From: Flectonema sp. DT1601
Taxonomy: Eukaryota; Euglenozoa; Diplonemea; Diplonemida; Diplonemidae
Length of the DNA: 64,000 nucleotides
Assembly: GCA_964019425.1 (NCBI GenBank)
Contig: OZ025840.1
Location: forward strand, 124,001-188,000
Direction of reading: 5' to 3'
Within the stretch, counting starts at the first letter, position 1. Each line of letters opens with the position of its first letter. The notes below the pieces were generated by a model that saw only the letters and a program-made list of their open reading frames with translations, ran no database searches and had not been told where the DNA came from. Positions 11,104 through 20,829 of this stretch are shown piece by piece. The position numbers and the translations under genes are program-made.

Positions 11104-12348
11104 CTAGGCTGTTATCGTTGATCCCATTTTCAAGGCAACTTGCTTGAAGTGTTCTTCCATTCCACTCGCTGCCTTTACAATTCCTAATTTACATTTTAGT
11201 TGATCGCTGCAGGTTGTTGCAAGACTTCTAACACTTGATAAGTGTTTGTGTGCTTCAGACCAATTCTTAACGTCCATATGAAGGAATGCGTACTGCTCAT
11301 GAGCATCTTGTTGAGCTTCAGAATCGTCTACTAACTGTGCGAGTTCAAGATGACGAGTTGTACACATTCGAGACGTGTCAAAATCCTTTTGCTTACGAGC
11401 AACACTTGCTAGATTACTTAAAGTCATTAGTTCTGTACTCTTATCACCAGATCTTATCGCGTATTGCATTGCTGCTTTGTAAGCGTTCATCGCTCCTTCA
11501 TAATCATCTTTAAGAATACTTACAATACCAATATTTGTAAAAGCTATAAATCGAGTACTCGAATCATTAAGCTGGGAGTGGATGGTGTGATATTTTAAAG
11601 CATCTTCGTAGTTCTTCATTTCTTGGTGGACAATGCCGAGGCAGTTTAGAGCTTTTGCTTCGCCAATACTGTCCTGGCTACGTTTACACAAAGTGTAATA
11701 TCGTTCGAAATATCGGAGAGCCTGGGATAATGTTTCCGGATTCTGAGCACAAATCTCACCTACTTTGTAGTAAGCGCTGGCTTCTGTTTTTGCTTTTCCA
11801 GCTCGTTGGCATGCTTGCGCCAAAGTAAGGTAATCTCTTAAAGTCATTTCACCACCTGAATGACACCTTGCGTGACTTGTTGCTAATGTCACTGTTGGTG
11901 CGTACGCTACTTTAACAGGTCTGCCTTCTTGCGAGACAGAATGTTTGTGTTTTTTATTATTATTCGTGTTGCCCAATGTCTTCTTAAACAATGGTAGCAG
12001 CGCTTTAGTTTTCACTTTTTGTTGCGGAACTGTTCTCATATTGCTTGCGTCTTGTTGTAAGACTGGAGCGAATTTTGTACCGAAACAGACGTGGGCTCCA
12101 ACTTTTTTTCCAGCGAGTTCTGTTTCGCGAAGCTCAACATCTAATTCAGTCATCATCTCATCAAGCCAAGGAATTCCTGATGGAGTCGCTCCAAAAGAAA
12201 CTTCGAGAGATGATTGTGCTCCCTCTCTCATCCCGCTGTGTTCCTTCTCTAGTTGTGGAAAACTCCCTGCCATTGATGACTGACATCTTCCATTCTTTTT
12301 CTTCTTCTTCTTCCCTCCTTCTTTTATATTCGGAAGAGCAACCGTCAT
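11104..12348 (-). CDS. Tetratricopeptide-repeat protein, 414 aa
   Basis: The protein starts at ATG 12346-12348. The first 160 residues are low-complexity and include a run of lysines (GGKKKKKKNG). Residues 165-385 form helical repeats with TPR signatures, such as ALNCLGIVHQEMKNYEDAL, AFTNIGIVSILKDDYEGAM and TLSNLASVARKQKDFDTSR, about five to six repeats. TPR arrays are protein-binding scaffolds. The spacing and the A-x-x-N-[LI]-G pattern resemble TTC-type axonemal proteins, but I cannot assign an orthologue. No catalytic or membrane segment is visible. Confidence 0.88.
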   Translation of the reverse strand: MTVALPNIKEGGKKKKKKNGRCQSSMAGSFPQLEKEHSGMREGAQSSLEVSFGATPSGIPWLDEMMTELDVELRETELAGKKVGAHVCFGTKFAPVLQQDASNMRTVPQQKVKTKALLPLFKKTLGNTNNNKKHKHSVSQEGRPVKVAYAPTVTLATSHARCHSGGEMTLRDYLTLAQACQRAGKAKTEASAYYKVGEICAQNPETLSQALRYFERYYTLCKRSQDSIGEAKALNCLGIVHQEMKNYEDALKYHTIHSQLNDSSTRFIAFTNIGIVSILKDDYEGAMNAYKAAMQYAIRSGDKSTELMTLSNLASVARKQKDFDTSRMCTTRHLELAQLVDDSEAQQDAHEQYAFLHMDVKNWSEAHKHLSSVRSLATTCSDQLKCKLGIVKAASGMEEHFKQVALKMGSTITA

Positions 12349-12508
12349 AGTTTTGGTGAAACAGCCTGATGGTTGACAAAAATTATAAATAAAAAAAGTA
12401 CTTCTATAAAAAAAAATTTGTTGTTTTTTTAATTTCTGTTATTTTGATCATAAGAGATGGCCGGTGGCGGAATGTTCATTTTTTTTTTTTCACCTTCCGG
12501 TAGAATAA

Positions 12509-14539
12509 CTACACAGGCTCAATAGCGACGCCTAACTCTACAGCAGCTACTTCTATGTCGGTGTGAGTTACTGTGGGTAGTAATTCAGAGGATAGTGTTG
12601 TACCTGCTGAGATAGATCTGCGAATGGCTGACATTTTAGCTGCGGATAAGATAGCAGTGGCTGTGGCGTGTGAATCTATTTTAGATTTAGATAGTCTTGT
12701 TATTATTTCATCAACATTAACATCATCAGAAGTAGTAAATGGAATAATCCTCTTCAGAATTGAATACAAACTATCCGATGTCGGTGAAGGCATTTCGATA
12801 TGCAAGTCAAGACGACCTGATCGAAGAACGGCTGGATCCAAATCTTGCTTTCTAGAAGTACACGCCACTACCAAAACCTGACTTGTAGAACTACCCAGAG
12901 ACGCTCCATCCATTTCTGTTAAAAGAGTGCTAAGGGTTCGATCGACAGCTTTATTTATAAATGTTGACGATCCATCTGCTTCACGTCTCCTGTAGGCTAA
13001 AGCTTCAAACTGATCAATAATTAATATACACGGTGATGATCTTCTCGCTGAATCAAATAATTTTGTGATGTTACGCTCCGATTCCCCAACAACCTTCGAA
13101 ATAATTGATGTAGAATTACATTCAATTTTTGAAAATATTTGAAGATACCCAGCGCTAGAACTACTTGTTAAAGTTTTACCAAGTACGTCAGCAATATTTG
13201 TTTTACCAGAACCTGTAGGACCGTGAAAGAGAATACCAGATACAAGCATTCGACCTGATTGTTTTTCCTGAAGACGTAGTGGGTTGAATACAGCTCTGTT
13301 TAGTTTATTTAGAATTGTGTCTATTCCGACTAAATCTGAAAAATATGAAGCTGGCCAATCTAACTTACTCACTGCAGGTAAGTTAGATTCCTCGTCTACT
13401 GCTATTGCTATCTGAGCCTGAGATAAATCAGCTGGAGTGGCGCCTGGCAGACCCCTCGCAGTTCGAAGTAGGCTATCGTCATCTGTGTTTTTATTATAGT
13501 GTCGTAGTATTTGTACTCTTTGTGTTAAGTCTGGTGCTACAAGACTGAGAATATTATCAAATCTACCTCCTCCAATGAGAAGCTCATGGACATTTTTCCA
13601 ACTCACACATGTTCCTATTACTCGACAACTACTCTCTTGTAATAACGAAGATAATTCCATTAGCATAATCCTACTCACGTCATCAGTAGTTTGAATAAGA
13701 TCGACCCCCTCAAGTATTAATATATTTGTAGAACTCTCATTCGTTTCTTTGAATAATCGCTTCAACGCTATTGCAGCTGCTGCCTTACCTCCGTATCCAG
13801 CAAGGCGTCTGAACAACTCAGTCACATGATGTGTTTTATATTTTATCGTTTTTTCATTATTGTCGTTGGATGCAGCGTTTGCAATTTTGTGAGCTGTGAA
13901 TGTTTTGCCGGAACCAGATTCTCCTTCTATCAGGAATGAGTTTTTTGACGACAAACAAGTTTGTATAACGTCAAGGTTTGTTTGACTCACACCAGGGATT
14001 TCACTCTTAAGCTGTTCTCCTATAGTCGTAGACAGTGAAGTAGGTTCTGATATATCTTCTGATTCCTGAATGTCAACTAGAGTACTACAGGTTATGATTC
14101 CAACCGTGTGAGATTTCTTGTTAACAGCAGCACTACTCGCGACGGTAACAATAAATAATTTATTACACAACAGAAAGGGAAATGGTTGAGCGACATCAAT
14201 ACATCGATTATGAAGAATTACACGTAATGTTTTTTGTAATTTACACAATACCGAATGTTCTTTAGGGTTTGCTGCAATAATTGACAGGTATTCCAGTGGC
14301 GGTGGTGTTCTTGTTGCCGTCAATGATGAAACAGAAATCTCATCCTCACATTGGACATAATCACAAGCAGCAGAAGCCATTCTCGCGTTTATTATAGTGC
14401 AATACCTCACTCTGCAAATCATAGATTTTGATTTTCCCGATACGGTTATCCATTCTCCAATGTCACCAACTTCATCTTCATCAAGCTCTATAGTTGATAT
14501 GTCACGCAAGGTTAAGCATCGATTTATTTTAATATTCAT
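12509..14539 (-). CDS. Double AAA+ ATPase (PEX1/SPATA5-like) with altered Walker B motifs, 676 aa
   Basis: The ATG at 14537-14539 is chosen because the slightly longer frame begins with GTG. An N-terminal domain (1-170) is followed by two AAA+ modules. D1 has Walker A GESGSGKT (206-213), but its Walker B position reads ILILEG, without the acidic pair. D2 has Walker A GPTGSGKT (440-447), Walker B ILIIDQFEAL (505-514) in which the catalytic Glu is Gln, and an Arg-finger region RSGRLD. The TSRKQDLDPAVLRSGRLD segment is closest, from memory, to PEX1-type D2 domains; SPATA5-like proteins are an alternative. The intact P-loops suggest ATP binding. Hydrolysis is predicted to be weak or absent in both rings, unless this subunit works with an active partner as in PEX1-PEX6 heterohexamers. 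Confidence 0.9.
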   Translation of the reverse strand: MNIKINRCLTLRDISTIELDEDEVGDIGEWITVSGKSKSMICRVRYCTIINARMASAACDYVQCEDEISVSSLTATRTPPPLEYLSIIAANPKEHSVLCKLQKTLRVILHNRCIDVAQPFPFLLCNKLFIVTVASSAAVNKKSHTVGIITCSTLVDIQESEDISEPTSLSTTIGEQLKSEIPGVSQTNLDVIQTCLSSKNSFLIEGESGSGKTFTAHKIANAASNDNNEKTIKYKTHHVTELFRRLAGYGGKAAAAIALKRLFKETNESSTNILILEGVDLIQTTDDVSRIMLMELSSLLQESSCRVIGTCVSWKNVHELLIGGGRFDNILSLVAPDLTQRVQILRHYNKNTDDDSLLRTARGLPGATPADLSQAQIAIAVDEESNLPAVSKLDWPASYFSDLVGIDTILNKLNRAVFNPLRLQEKQSGRMLVSGILFHGPTGSGKTNIADVLGKTLTSSSSAGYLQIFSKIECNSTSIISKVVGESERNITKLFDSARRSSPCILIIDQFEALAYRRREADGSSTFINKAVDRTLSTLLTEMDGASLGSSTSQVLVVACTSRKQDLDPAVLRSGRLDLHIEMPSPTSDSLYSILKRIIPFTTSDDVNVDEIITRLSKSKIDSHATATAILSAAKMSAIRRSISAGTTLSSELLPTVTHTDIEVAAVELGVAIEPV

Positions 14540-15175
14540 TATTGTTATCACCTACTACTAAATTTGAATTATAGATGAAGTATTTAATTTGTTTTATTGA
14601 ATGCAACGAGTATGAATAAGGTCCGCTTTAAATCGAGAGGAAGGAGAACAGTTTGTATTGAAGAGACTCAAAACAACTAACAATTTTGTTTCTTGAAAAA
14701 GATTTTTTTTTTTTTTTTGCTATTTCGAGCTGATGCGCACCAATGAAGGTTTTAAAATTGTTTTTAAAAAAAAAAGAAAACCATTCAAGATGAAGCCTTA
14801 TTTATGATCGCAGACAGTATTTACTGGAGCACGGATATTGATAATAATGACATAAAACGGCTCTTAATCTGAATGGTTTCTTCTCCGACTTCGTTGGTGC
14901 AAAAAAAAAAAAAAAGAAACAGAAAAATGTTTGTAAGAAACATTGTTGTGTTTTCCTATTATGATTTAAACCATACTCAACGACGCAGCATTTGGGAAGT
15001 GAATCGTAAGACTACTCCCGTCAACACCAGTTGAAATTCGATTTTTTTAAAAGAATTTTTTCTTACAAAATAATAGTAGATAGTGTAAATGAAAAAAAGG
15101 CAATGAACAAAACCAGAAAAAAACAATGAGTAAAAAAAAAAAAAAAAAAAAAGAAAAGCTATAAAAAAACGAAGG
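14540..15175. other. Intergenic gap with A/T tracts and a structured repeat
   Basis: About 636 bp between the AAA+ gene and the WD-repeat gene. It contains T and A homopolymers (near 14702-14718, 14766-14775, 14901-14915 and 15130-15152) and the structured repeat listed at 14737-14900. No coding frame is supported. Confidence 0.5.
14737..14900. repeat. Structured dispersed repeat, copy 1
   Basis: Nested inverted repeats suggest a folded RNA or foldback element. The outer arms are GCACCAATGAAG (14737-14748) and CTTCGTTGGTGC (14889-14900), one mismatch in twelve. The inner arms start with CCATTCAAGAT (14781) and end with ATCTGAATGG (14867-14876). Shared with the copy at 52106-52216 are CCATTCA plus GAT, AGCCTTAT, CGCAGACAG, GCACG, and a near-identical block of about 25 nt (14866-14890) ending in TTCTCCGACT, which contains the 5' arm of a small CCGAC hairpin. 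An A15 run follows immediately. It could be a non-coding RNA gene, a short retroposon or a foldback element. Confidence 0.5.
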
Positions 15176-16451
15176 CTACTGCTGGCTAAAATCGAATACC
15201 GTGACGCTCCCATTCATGCAACCAACACACGTTCTGTTTGTTAGTTTAGTACTTAGAGAACAGCACAGAGCAGCATCGTTTAATTTAAATTTATCACTAA
15301 CCTCACGTTGTGAGACACTTAGAAGTTGGACAATAGAAGAAGACGCAGCGACAATCATTACTGTTTTGTTTTAAAGAATTTTTTTCATGATACATTTTCT
15401 GAATCATAATAAATGAAAAAAAATCGAGAATTCATACAATATTCTGTGTCGATAAACCGAACTAGGCGAATCCCGGACACCAATAAGTTGGAGCAGGTCT
15501 GAACCATACTCAGACGAAAATCACTCCAGAGACACAGCTTTGCTGGATCAGCAGTACATAGTAATTCCGTAGTTGGAAACGATATTGACATAATAGGAGC
15601 CTTGTGTTCTGATAGTTTTTTGAGTACTTCACCCGTCCGAACCCACCACACCTGTGTGTTGTTGTTTAGCATTTTATAATATTAAAAAAATTGATTTATT
15701 AAAGATACTCACATACTACAACGATTCCATCGCGACTACCAGTCGCAACAAGGGAATCAGACTGACAAAAAGCTAGAGCGGTAACTTCAGTAGCATGATG
15801 ACTGTATGCTTTTTGTTTATTATCACAGATATCCCAACAATATGTGTCGTATTGAACTTCTTCTTCTTTACTGTCAGAGCTGTTTAGGGATTCAGCCTCT
15901 AGGATATCTGCTGCTGAAGAGACGATTCGTTTCCCATCATAGCTGCCTGCGCAGAGTGACAGGTTGACTGTTTTTGGAGAGTCGACGACAAACTTTTTAA
16001 ACAAGTGAATTTCATTATTACATCCTCTTTTCTTAGCCCAAACACAACAGCTACTGTCATGAGCACATGATATTACTGCTGTACCAGATGCTATACTACT
16101 GAGGCATGATATTGGTGCAGAATGACCCATTCCTTTTTCACAAGCAACCGTTATATGTGGTTTACTTGTGTCTAGTCTAAAGGCTCTCGGTATTAAATCA
16201 CTACCACAATGCGTTAATATAATTGACTCAATCTGTTCTACCCCAAGGATCGCGCTGTCTAATACTAAATTCAGAGATTGCCCGATTCCGATCATGTCGT
16301 GGATTTCATCCGCCGTGTATGTTCGTTGTTTTACTTCTCCTATCCCAAGACTAGCAAGGATCTTATTTTGTTGTACTACTTTATCATTTTCATCTAAATA
16401 TTTCATCGATGAGTCAACATTGGTTGGTTGCCTGCTGCTACCGCATCCCAT
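15176..16451 (-). CDS. WD-repeat protein with an MGCGSS acylation-type N-terminus, 377 aa, three exons
   Basis: Exons are 16451-15717, 15651-15438 and 15360-15176. Introns of 65 bp (15652-15716) and 77 bp (15361-15437) start GTATGT and GTATGA and end CAG, and joining them gives an uninterrupted frame (SRDGIVV/VWWVRTGEV and RFIDTEY/LMIVAAS). The protein begins MGCGSSRQ: Gly2 and Cys3 form a classic myristoylation plus palmitoylation signal, so membrane or ciliary-membrane attachment is likely. WD-type blades are seen in ISCAHDSSCCVWAK, LVATGSRDGIVVVWWV and CVGCMNGSVTVFDF, five to six recognisable and some diverged. Function is probably scaffolding. Splice sites are inferred, not confirmed by RNA. 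Confidence 0.85.
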
Positions 16452-16610
16452 CTGGGGGTGTTTTGTCTTTACAGAAGAATGGAATATATGAAAGGATTAA
16501 TTATTTTTATTAAATTATAATTTATTAATTAAATATATCTAACAAGTTTCCTAAAGTAATACAGGTACATGCGTACGGGGAGGAGTACGACCAAAAGTTA
16601 AGGAGAGTTA

Positions 16611-18309
16611 CTAGTACCCCATCCTTGCGTAGTATCCGTTGGCTAATTTATCAGTTATTTGTTTGTGGTCCATTACCTCTCCAGATTGTGGTTCTCGTAC
16701 CATGGAAGTTCGTTGTTTTATTGGTTTTCTTGATTTTTGTTGAGATGCAGAGCTTGATCTTGTTGGCCTTCGTGGTAATGCGGTTATCGGAGTTTGAGAT
16801 TGTTGTTGTTGCTGATCAGCTTCGAGGTATGACTGTCTGTTGTTTAGCCAACCTAATCTGACTTGATATTCATTCTTCATATCACTGGCTTTACTATCGT
16901 ACTCTCTACGCATTGCTTCTAAGTCATGGATAATTCCTCGTTCCAGTTCATATATTCTCTGTCTTTCTTTCTCTCTACCGTCTGCAAACTGACCCATGTT
17001 CTGCATTCTTGCTAGTCCTTCGAGTCCCTTGATACCATCAGTTCTGTTTTTGTTGATTATATTTATTTTAGAATCAGAGAAAAGATACAGTCGGCTAATA
17101 TTTGAAGAATTGTTATTTTTTATTAAAAAAAGAAAAAAAAAGAAAAAAAAAAGGGAAAAAAGCGCACTTAATGACTACGTCATGTGTCAGATAGTTAACT
17201 TTAAAAGTATTTAAAAGAGTGTTTCAAGAAGCTACAGTCTTAAAGCACATTCATAATAGTAACACGACTGATGAATGCAACGCTGAAGAAGAACCTCTCC
17301 AACCAGTCACAGAACCACACAGATTAGGAGTAACAGCTCCACCGCAGCGCTGACGCAAAGCACGTATACCTAGACCAAACAGAAACAGACGCAAACCAAG
17401 ACCAATTCACACAACGTTAGTAAAGTCAAGGCATCCAAGGCATTTTATAAGTACACAAAATCTCAATTCGTACATCACAAGCAATGCAATACAATCAACT
17501 CATCCCTAACAAGAAAAACGTAATAAAAACATGTTTTTTATTAATTCAAAGTCTCCCTTCCAACACTTACAATACATTTATTTAATTAGAACGTATTTAA
17601 TAATTTTATTTAGTAAAAAAACATACCTGAAACTCTGTATAAGTTGTGACATGTATTCAGTCTTTAATTGGTGGATTTCTGAATCTTGATTGCTTCGTAG
17701 CTGTTCCACTATTTTGTGTTGTTGATAACCAGAGAGTGTGTGGACAGACATAAATCAATAAAAAACAAAAAATAAAAAACACATACTCTCATGTTGTAGC
17801 ATCCTTATTTCAGAATGTGCCCTATTAAGATCTTTATCTTTCTCTGTAAGCTCATGTTGAAGTAAACTGAGTTGTTGTTGTAAGTACTCTGGATCTTGAG
17901 GCCATGCTTGATAAAGAGTATTTCTATTACTTGTTAATGAATCAATATGAGGATTAGTTGTGCAGTGCTCTCGAAGAACTGCTGCGTGATGAGCTCGGCT
18001 AGCTGCTGCTTTTTGTGCGACGTGATGCTCTTCTTCAGGAAGATTCATAGCCTGAGTAGGAGGAGGTTTTCCCTTCAGGTGTTGATCACCACCATATAAC
18101 TGTTGATGGACATTTACTACATTTGGAGCACTCATACCTCTACTGTTGCTACTGGTGCCCATGATTGATGCTGCTCCAGTTGCTACACTTCCAACGCTAT
18201 GAAGACCCTGTTGTGACATTCCACTTACATTTTGATGCATCTTAGGCCTCGCTCCTTGTTGTTTTGCCAATTTCCTGGCCATCAGTTGGTCCCCTTGCGT
18301 TTCATTCAT
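16611..18309 (-). CDS. Coiled-coil protein, 345 aa, three exons
   Basis: Exons are 18309-17787, 17708-17627 and 17043-16611; together they give exactly 346 codons. Intron 1 (17709-17786, 78 bp) starts GTATGT and ends TAG. Intron 2 (17044-17626, 583 bp) starts GTATGT and ends CAG. The joins read MLQHE/MEQLRSNQD and QLIQSF/RTDGIKGLEG, continuing one coiled coil. The N-terminal half is Ala, Gly, Ser and His-rich and probably disordered. Residues 130-250 are coiled coil (QQQLSLLQHELTEKDKDLN). The tail is basic (ALPRRPTRSSSASQQKSRKP) and ends NGYYARMGY. I do not recognise the family; a cytoskeletal role is inference. Confidence 0.72.
17044..17626 (-). other. Expanded intron (583 bp) with an unexplained segment
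   Basis: The normal-sized introns placed here are 65-85 bp, so this one is about 500 bp too long. Its middle (about 17220-17440) is less AT-rich than its surroundings and holds a minus-strand open stretch of some 50 codons without a usable ATG. On the minus strand TTACTAAC lies about 40 nt before a TCTAG, resembling a branch site and acceptor. No terminal inverted repeats were found. It could be a cassette exon, an intronic RNA or an old insertion. Confidence 0.4.
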
Positions 18310-18622
18310 TTTATTGTTACCTTCCTGTGATTAAATGACTTTACTATATACTTGATGTGGAAATGGACTGACACAAGAAATATAACACCACTTTCTAATT
18401 CCCATCAGGTCAGAACCATCATCTATTTTCCCTGTTTGTGAACAACGTCATATTTTCAAAAGAACTAAAAATCTTCCAGAGAACTGAAATCGCTTAACCC
18501 GATGTTGTAAAACACGGAGACGATATTTCAAAGGGTTCGCTACTTATAATTAAATTGTTTCATAAGTTGCAAGAAGTTATTAAAAACATAAAGTATAAAT
18601 AAGAAGTACCAACATGGTGTAG
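18310..18622. other. Intergenic gap, coiled-coil gene / unknown gene
   Basis: About 313 bp upstream of the coiled-coil gene and downstream of the gene at 18623-19990. AT-rich; I see no coding frame, RNA or repeat in it. Confidence 0.45.
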
Positions 18623-19990
18623 TCAGGTCATTACAAGACTCCTCCACGGAGGAGGGTCGTACAGTGTAGTGGTTGGAAATTCCAATCTCTTCACTGAAGG
18701 TGGAAGAGAGGTATGACGCGCTGAAGAACTTCTGATCATCATTCTGGAGTATCCGTTACCAGATGAAAGAGTTGCAGTAGCTGCGCTAAGCGGACGGAGA
18801 GATGCAGACTTTCGTGAGGAGTCTTCATTTGATGTGGGGCAGAGCTTTACAATATGACCATCAAGTGGATGATCACCCTTAATAGTTGCTTCCCATTTAC
18901 GATAGTCACCAGTACTTGGTCTAACACCAAATAGTTTCCCACGAGGGGCATCAGGAGGAAAGTGTCCGTTCGCTAACATTACAGAACGAGCTTGTCCAAG
19001 TGTGGTTTTGTAGTGTTTCTTCCACACTTGCGTATTCCCAAGACGAATTGCTAATCGTGTATTGTCTTTTATCCGTTGTGGTGTCGGTTCCACTACTACT
19101 GAGCTGACTCTCCTTTTACGTCGTTTTTTACCATTTTTCGGCTCCTCAATCCATTGGTCAGCACCATTAATTCTACTCAAAGCATCTTGCAGAGTATTGC
19201 TTGTTATTGCACTGCAGCTCATACCTGGAGTAGGTATATCACTACCATCACATTGAGCAGGGTATTCGGAATCCTTTTTTGATTTACCTACTACAGCTCC
19301 AAACAATCTTGTTGATCTTGAAAAGTGAGACATTGCTTGCATCTGTGCTGGTTTTTTCTTTACAGAGTTAGAAAGTTTACAATGTTCAAGAAATCCTATG
19401 TTAGTAGTTGAAGGTACCGTAGTTGGTGTCTTCTCTGTACTTTCTTCGTACGTATTAGCCGAAGCTGCCTCTAAATTGCTACATAAATACACAAACTGAT
19501 CTCTGTCAAGAGAGCCATCATTAGTGAGGATACCGACTTCGTCGATCGCTGATGGTAAATCAAAATTCAAACCGAACTCCGTGGCTACCTTTTCAATGCC
19601 TTCCGGTTTCACAATACTACTACTTCTTCTTGTTTCAAGGCTTATAGCTGATTTTCTCTTCCTAACATGAGGCTTTCTGTGAAGCAAGAAATCAAATGCT
19701 TGAGTGGCTTCACTAAAACCCTCGACATCTTTTAAAAAGGTTTCCTTCATACTTGCAACCAGTTCTTTAAACTGAAAGGTACCGTAGTATTGTCCGTCTG
19801 TGTAGTCTGGATGTGTTGATCGAATTCTTGTTTCTACTTTCTCACTATCAATTGGAATACCGCATTCCCATAATAAATTAGAAATCTTACTGTACGAATC
19901 AATTCCACCCCATTTATCTTGTCCTTCTTTAAAAACTGTTTCACACTGATGCTGTTCTGATATGGTGAGACGGCTGTCATTGGGAAGCAT
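18623..19990 (-). CDS. Hypothetical basic protein with a possible EF-hand-like N-terminus, 455 aa
   Basis: ATG at 19988-19990. Residues 1-100 are helical (GGIDSYSKISNLLWECG) and residues 140-180 contain LTNDGSLDRDQFVYLCSNL, whose Asp/Asn/Ser/Asp spacing resembles a single degenerate EF-hand loop. A Lys/Arg-rich block (GKKRRKRR) lies near 285. Residues 305-375 form a compact-looking segment with LGQARSVMLANGHFPPDAP and RPSTGDYRKWEATIKGD. The tail is Ser-rich. I recognise no family; calcium binding is a weak inference. Same strand as its neighbours, no introns evident. Confidence 0.75.
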   Translation of the reverse strand: MLPNDSRLTISEQHQCETVFKEGQDKWGGIDSYSKISNLLWECGIPIDSEKVETRIRSTHPDYTDGQYYGTFQFKELVASMKETFLKDVEGFSEATQAFDFLLHRKPHVRKRKSAISLETRRSSSIVKPEGIEKVATEFGLNFDLPSAIDEVGILTNDGSLDRDQFVYLCSNLEAASANTYEESTEKTPTTVPSTTNIGFLEHCKLSNSVKKKPAQMQAMSHFSRSTRLFGAVVGKSKKDSEYPAQCDGSDIPTPGMSCSAITSNTLQDALSRINGADQWIEEPKNGKKRRKRRVSSVVVEPTPQRIKDNTRLAIRLGNTQVWKKHYKTTLGQARSVMLANGHFPPDAPRGKLFGVRPSTGDYRKWEATIKGDHPLDGHIVKLCPTSNEDSSRKSASLRPLSAATATLSSGNGYSRMMIRSSSARHTSLPPSVKRLEFPTTTLYDPPPWRSLVMT

Positions 19991-20263
19991 ATTATACTGT
20001 GAGAAGATATAATGCTATTACTACTAAGTCAACATAAACAGGAAATGATAGTCTCTGAGTTTACCATGTCTGTGTATTCTGTGATATGCTACAGGTGGGG
20101 GTGTTAAAAAGTAAATCAAAAAAAAGACGAAATCAGTACCAACACGTTAATTGAAAAAAAACAAAAAAAAAAAAAAAAAAAAAAAAAAACTAATAAAGGA
20201 ACGCAAAGAATAAAGAAAAGTATAACGCAACTTCCAATCATCAACGAAGGATACCAATTTAGT

Positions 20264-20298
<35 letters not shown>

Positions 20299-20829
20299 CT
20301 ATTCCCCGCAAGAATTATTCTCGTCACAGGAGAACACACTTGTACTACTTTATCAGTACGCGCAATATTGCGAAGAGAACAAGACCACAATCAGAAGTGT
20401 GGGAAAAAAAAACACGTCTGAACATCACAAAGAGAAAGAAAACAACCACAACGATGTAGAAGCATTGGTAGGTCTGAATGACAATACTTTGCAACAACAT
20501 TTTCAATTGGGAGGGGAAAAGGAAACGAAATAATGAAAGAAAGGATACATCAAAAAAAAAAATGAAAAAATAATTTTTAATCCCACGTCTGTAAGCGGGC
20601 CTTAGGAAAGAAAGAAATGTTTGTGAAAGCAAGCAGAGCCTAACAGGCAACCAACTTATAAGTTTTTTTTTTTTTTTGACTGAAGGCAATTGTTTTTTTT
20701 TAAAAAAAAAAAAACACATACAAAATTATCAAACAAAAGAAAATAAATTAAATAAAAATAACAAAAAAAACCATTACTCATTTGATTGAAATCACTTGTC
20801 ACTACAAAATTAGTAAATCTGTAAACTAT
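19991..20829. other. Intergenic gap with opposed poly-A and poly-T tracts
   Basis: About 840 bp holding an A tract (about 20165-20189) and a T tract (about 20268-20298) some 80 bp apart, which can fold into a hairpin, plus T and A runs near 20661-20716. A minus-strand open frame at 20345-20719 is Phe/Lys-rich read-through of homopolymers and is not accepted as a gene. No RNA gene is recognised. Confidence 0.45.

Noticed and set aside
14540-14551. Upstream GTG extension of the AAA+ gene (and likewise of the gene at 22291-24300)
   Set aside because: A eukaryotic gene should start at ATG; the first in-frame ATG is four codons downstream in both cases.
17270-17360. Possible C/D-box snoRNA on the plus strand (CTGATGA with several CTGA)
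   Set aside because: The C box lacks the expected purine, the ends do not form a terminal stem, and the boxes are short enough to occur by chance.
20345-20719. Minus-strand open frame of 124 codons, Phe/Lys-rich
   Set aside because: It is read-through of T and A homopolymers between two genes, begins without sound context and has no domain-like composition.
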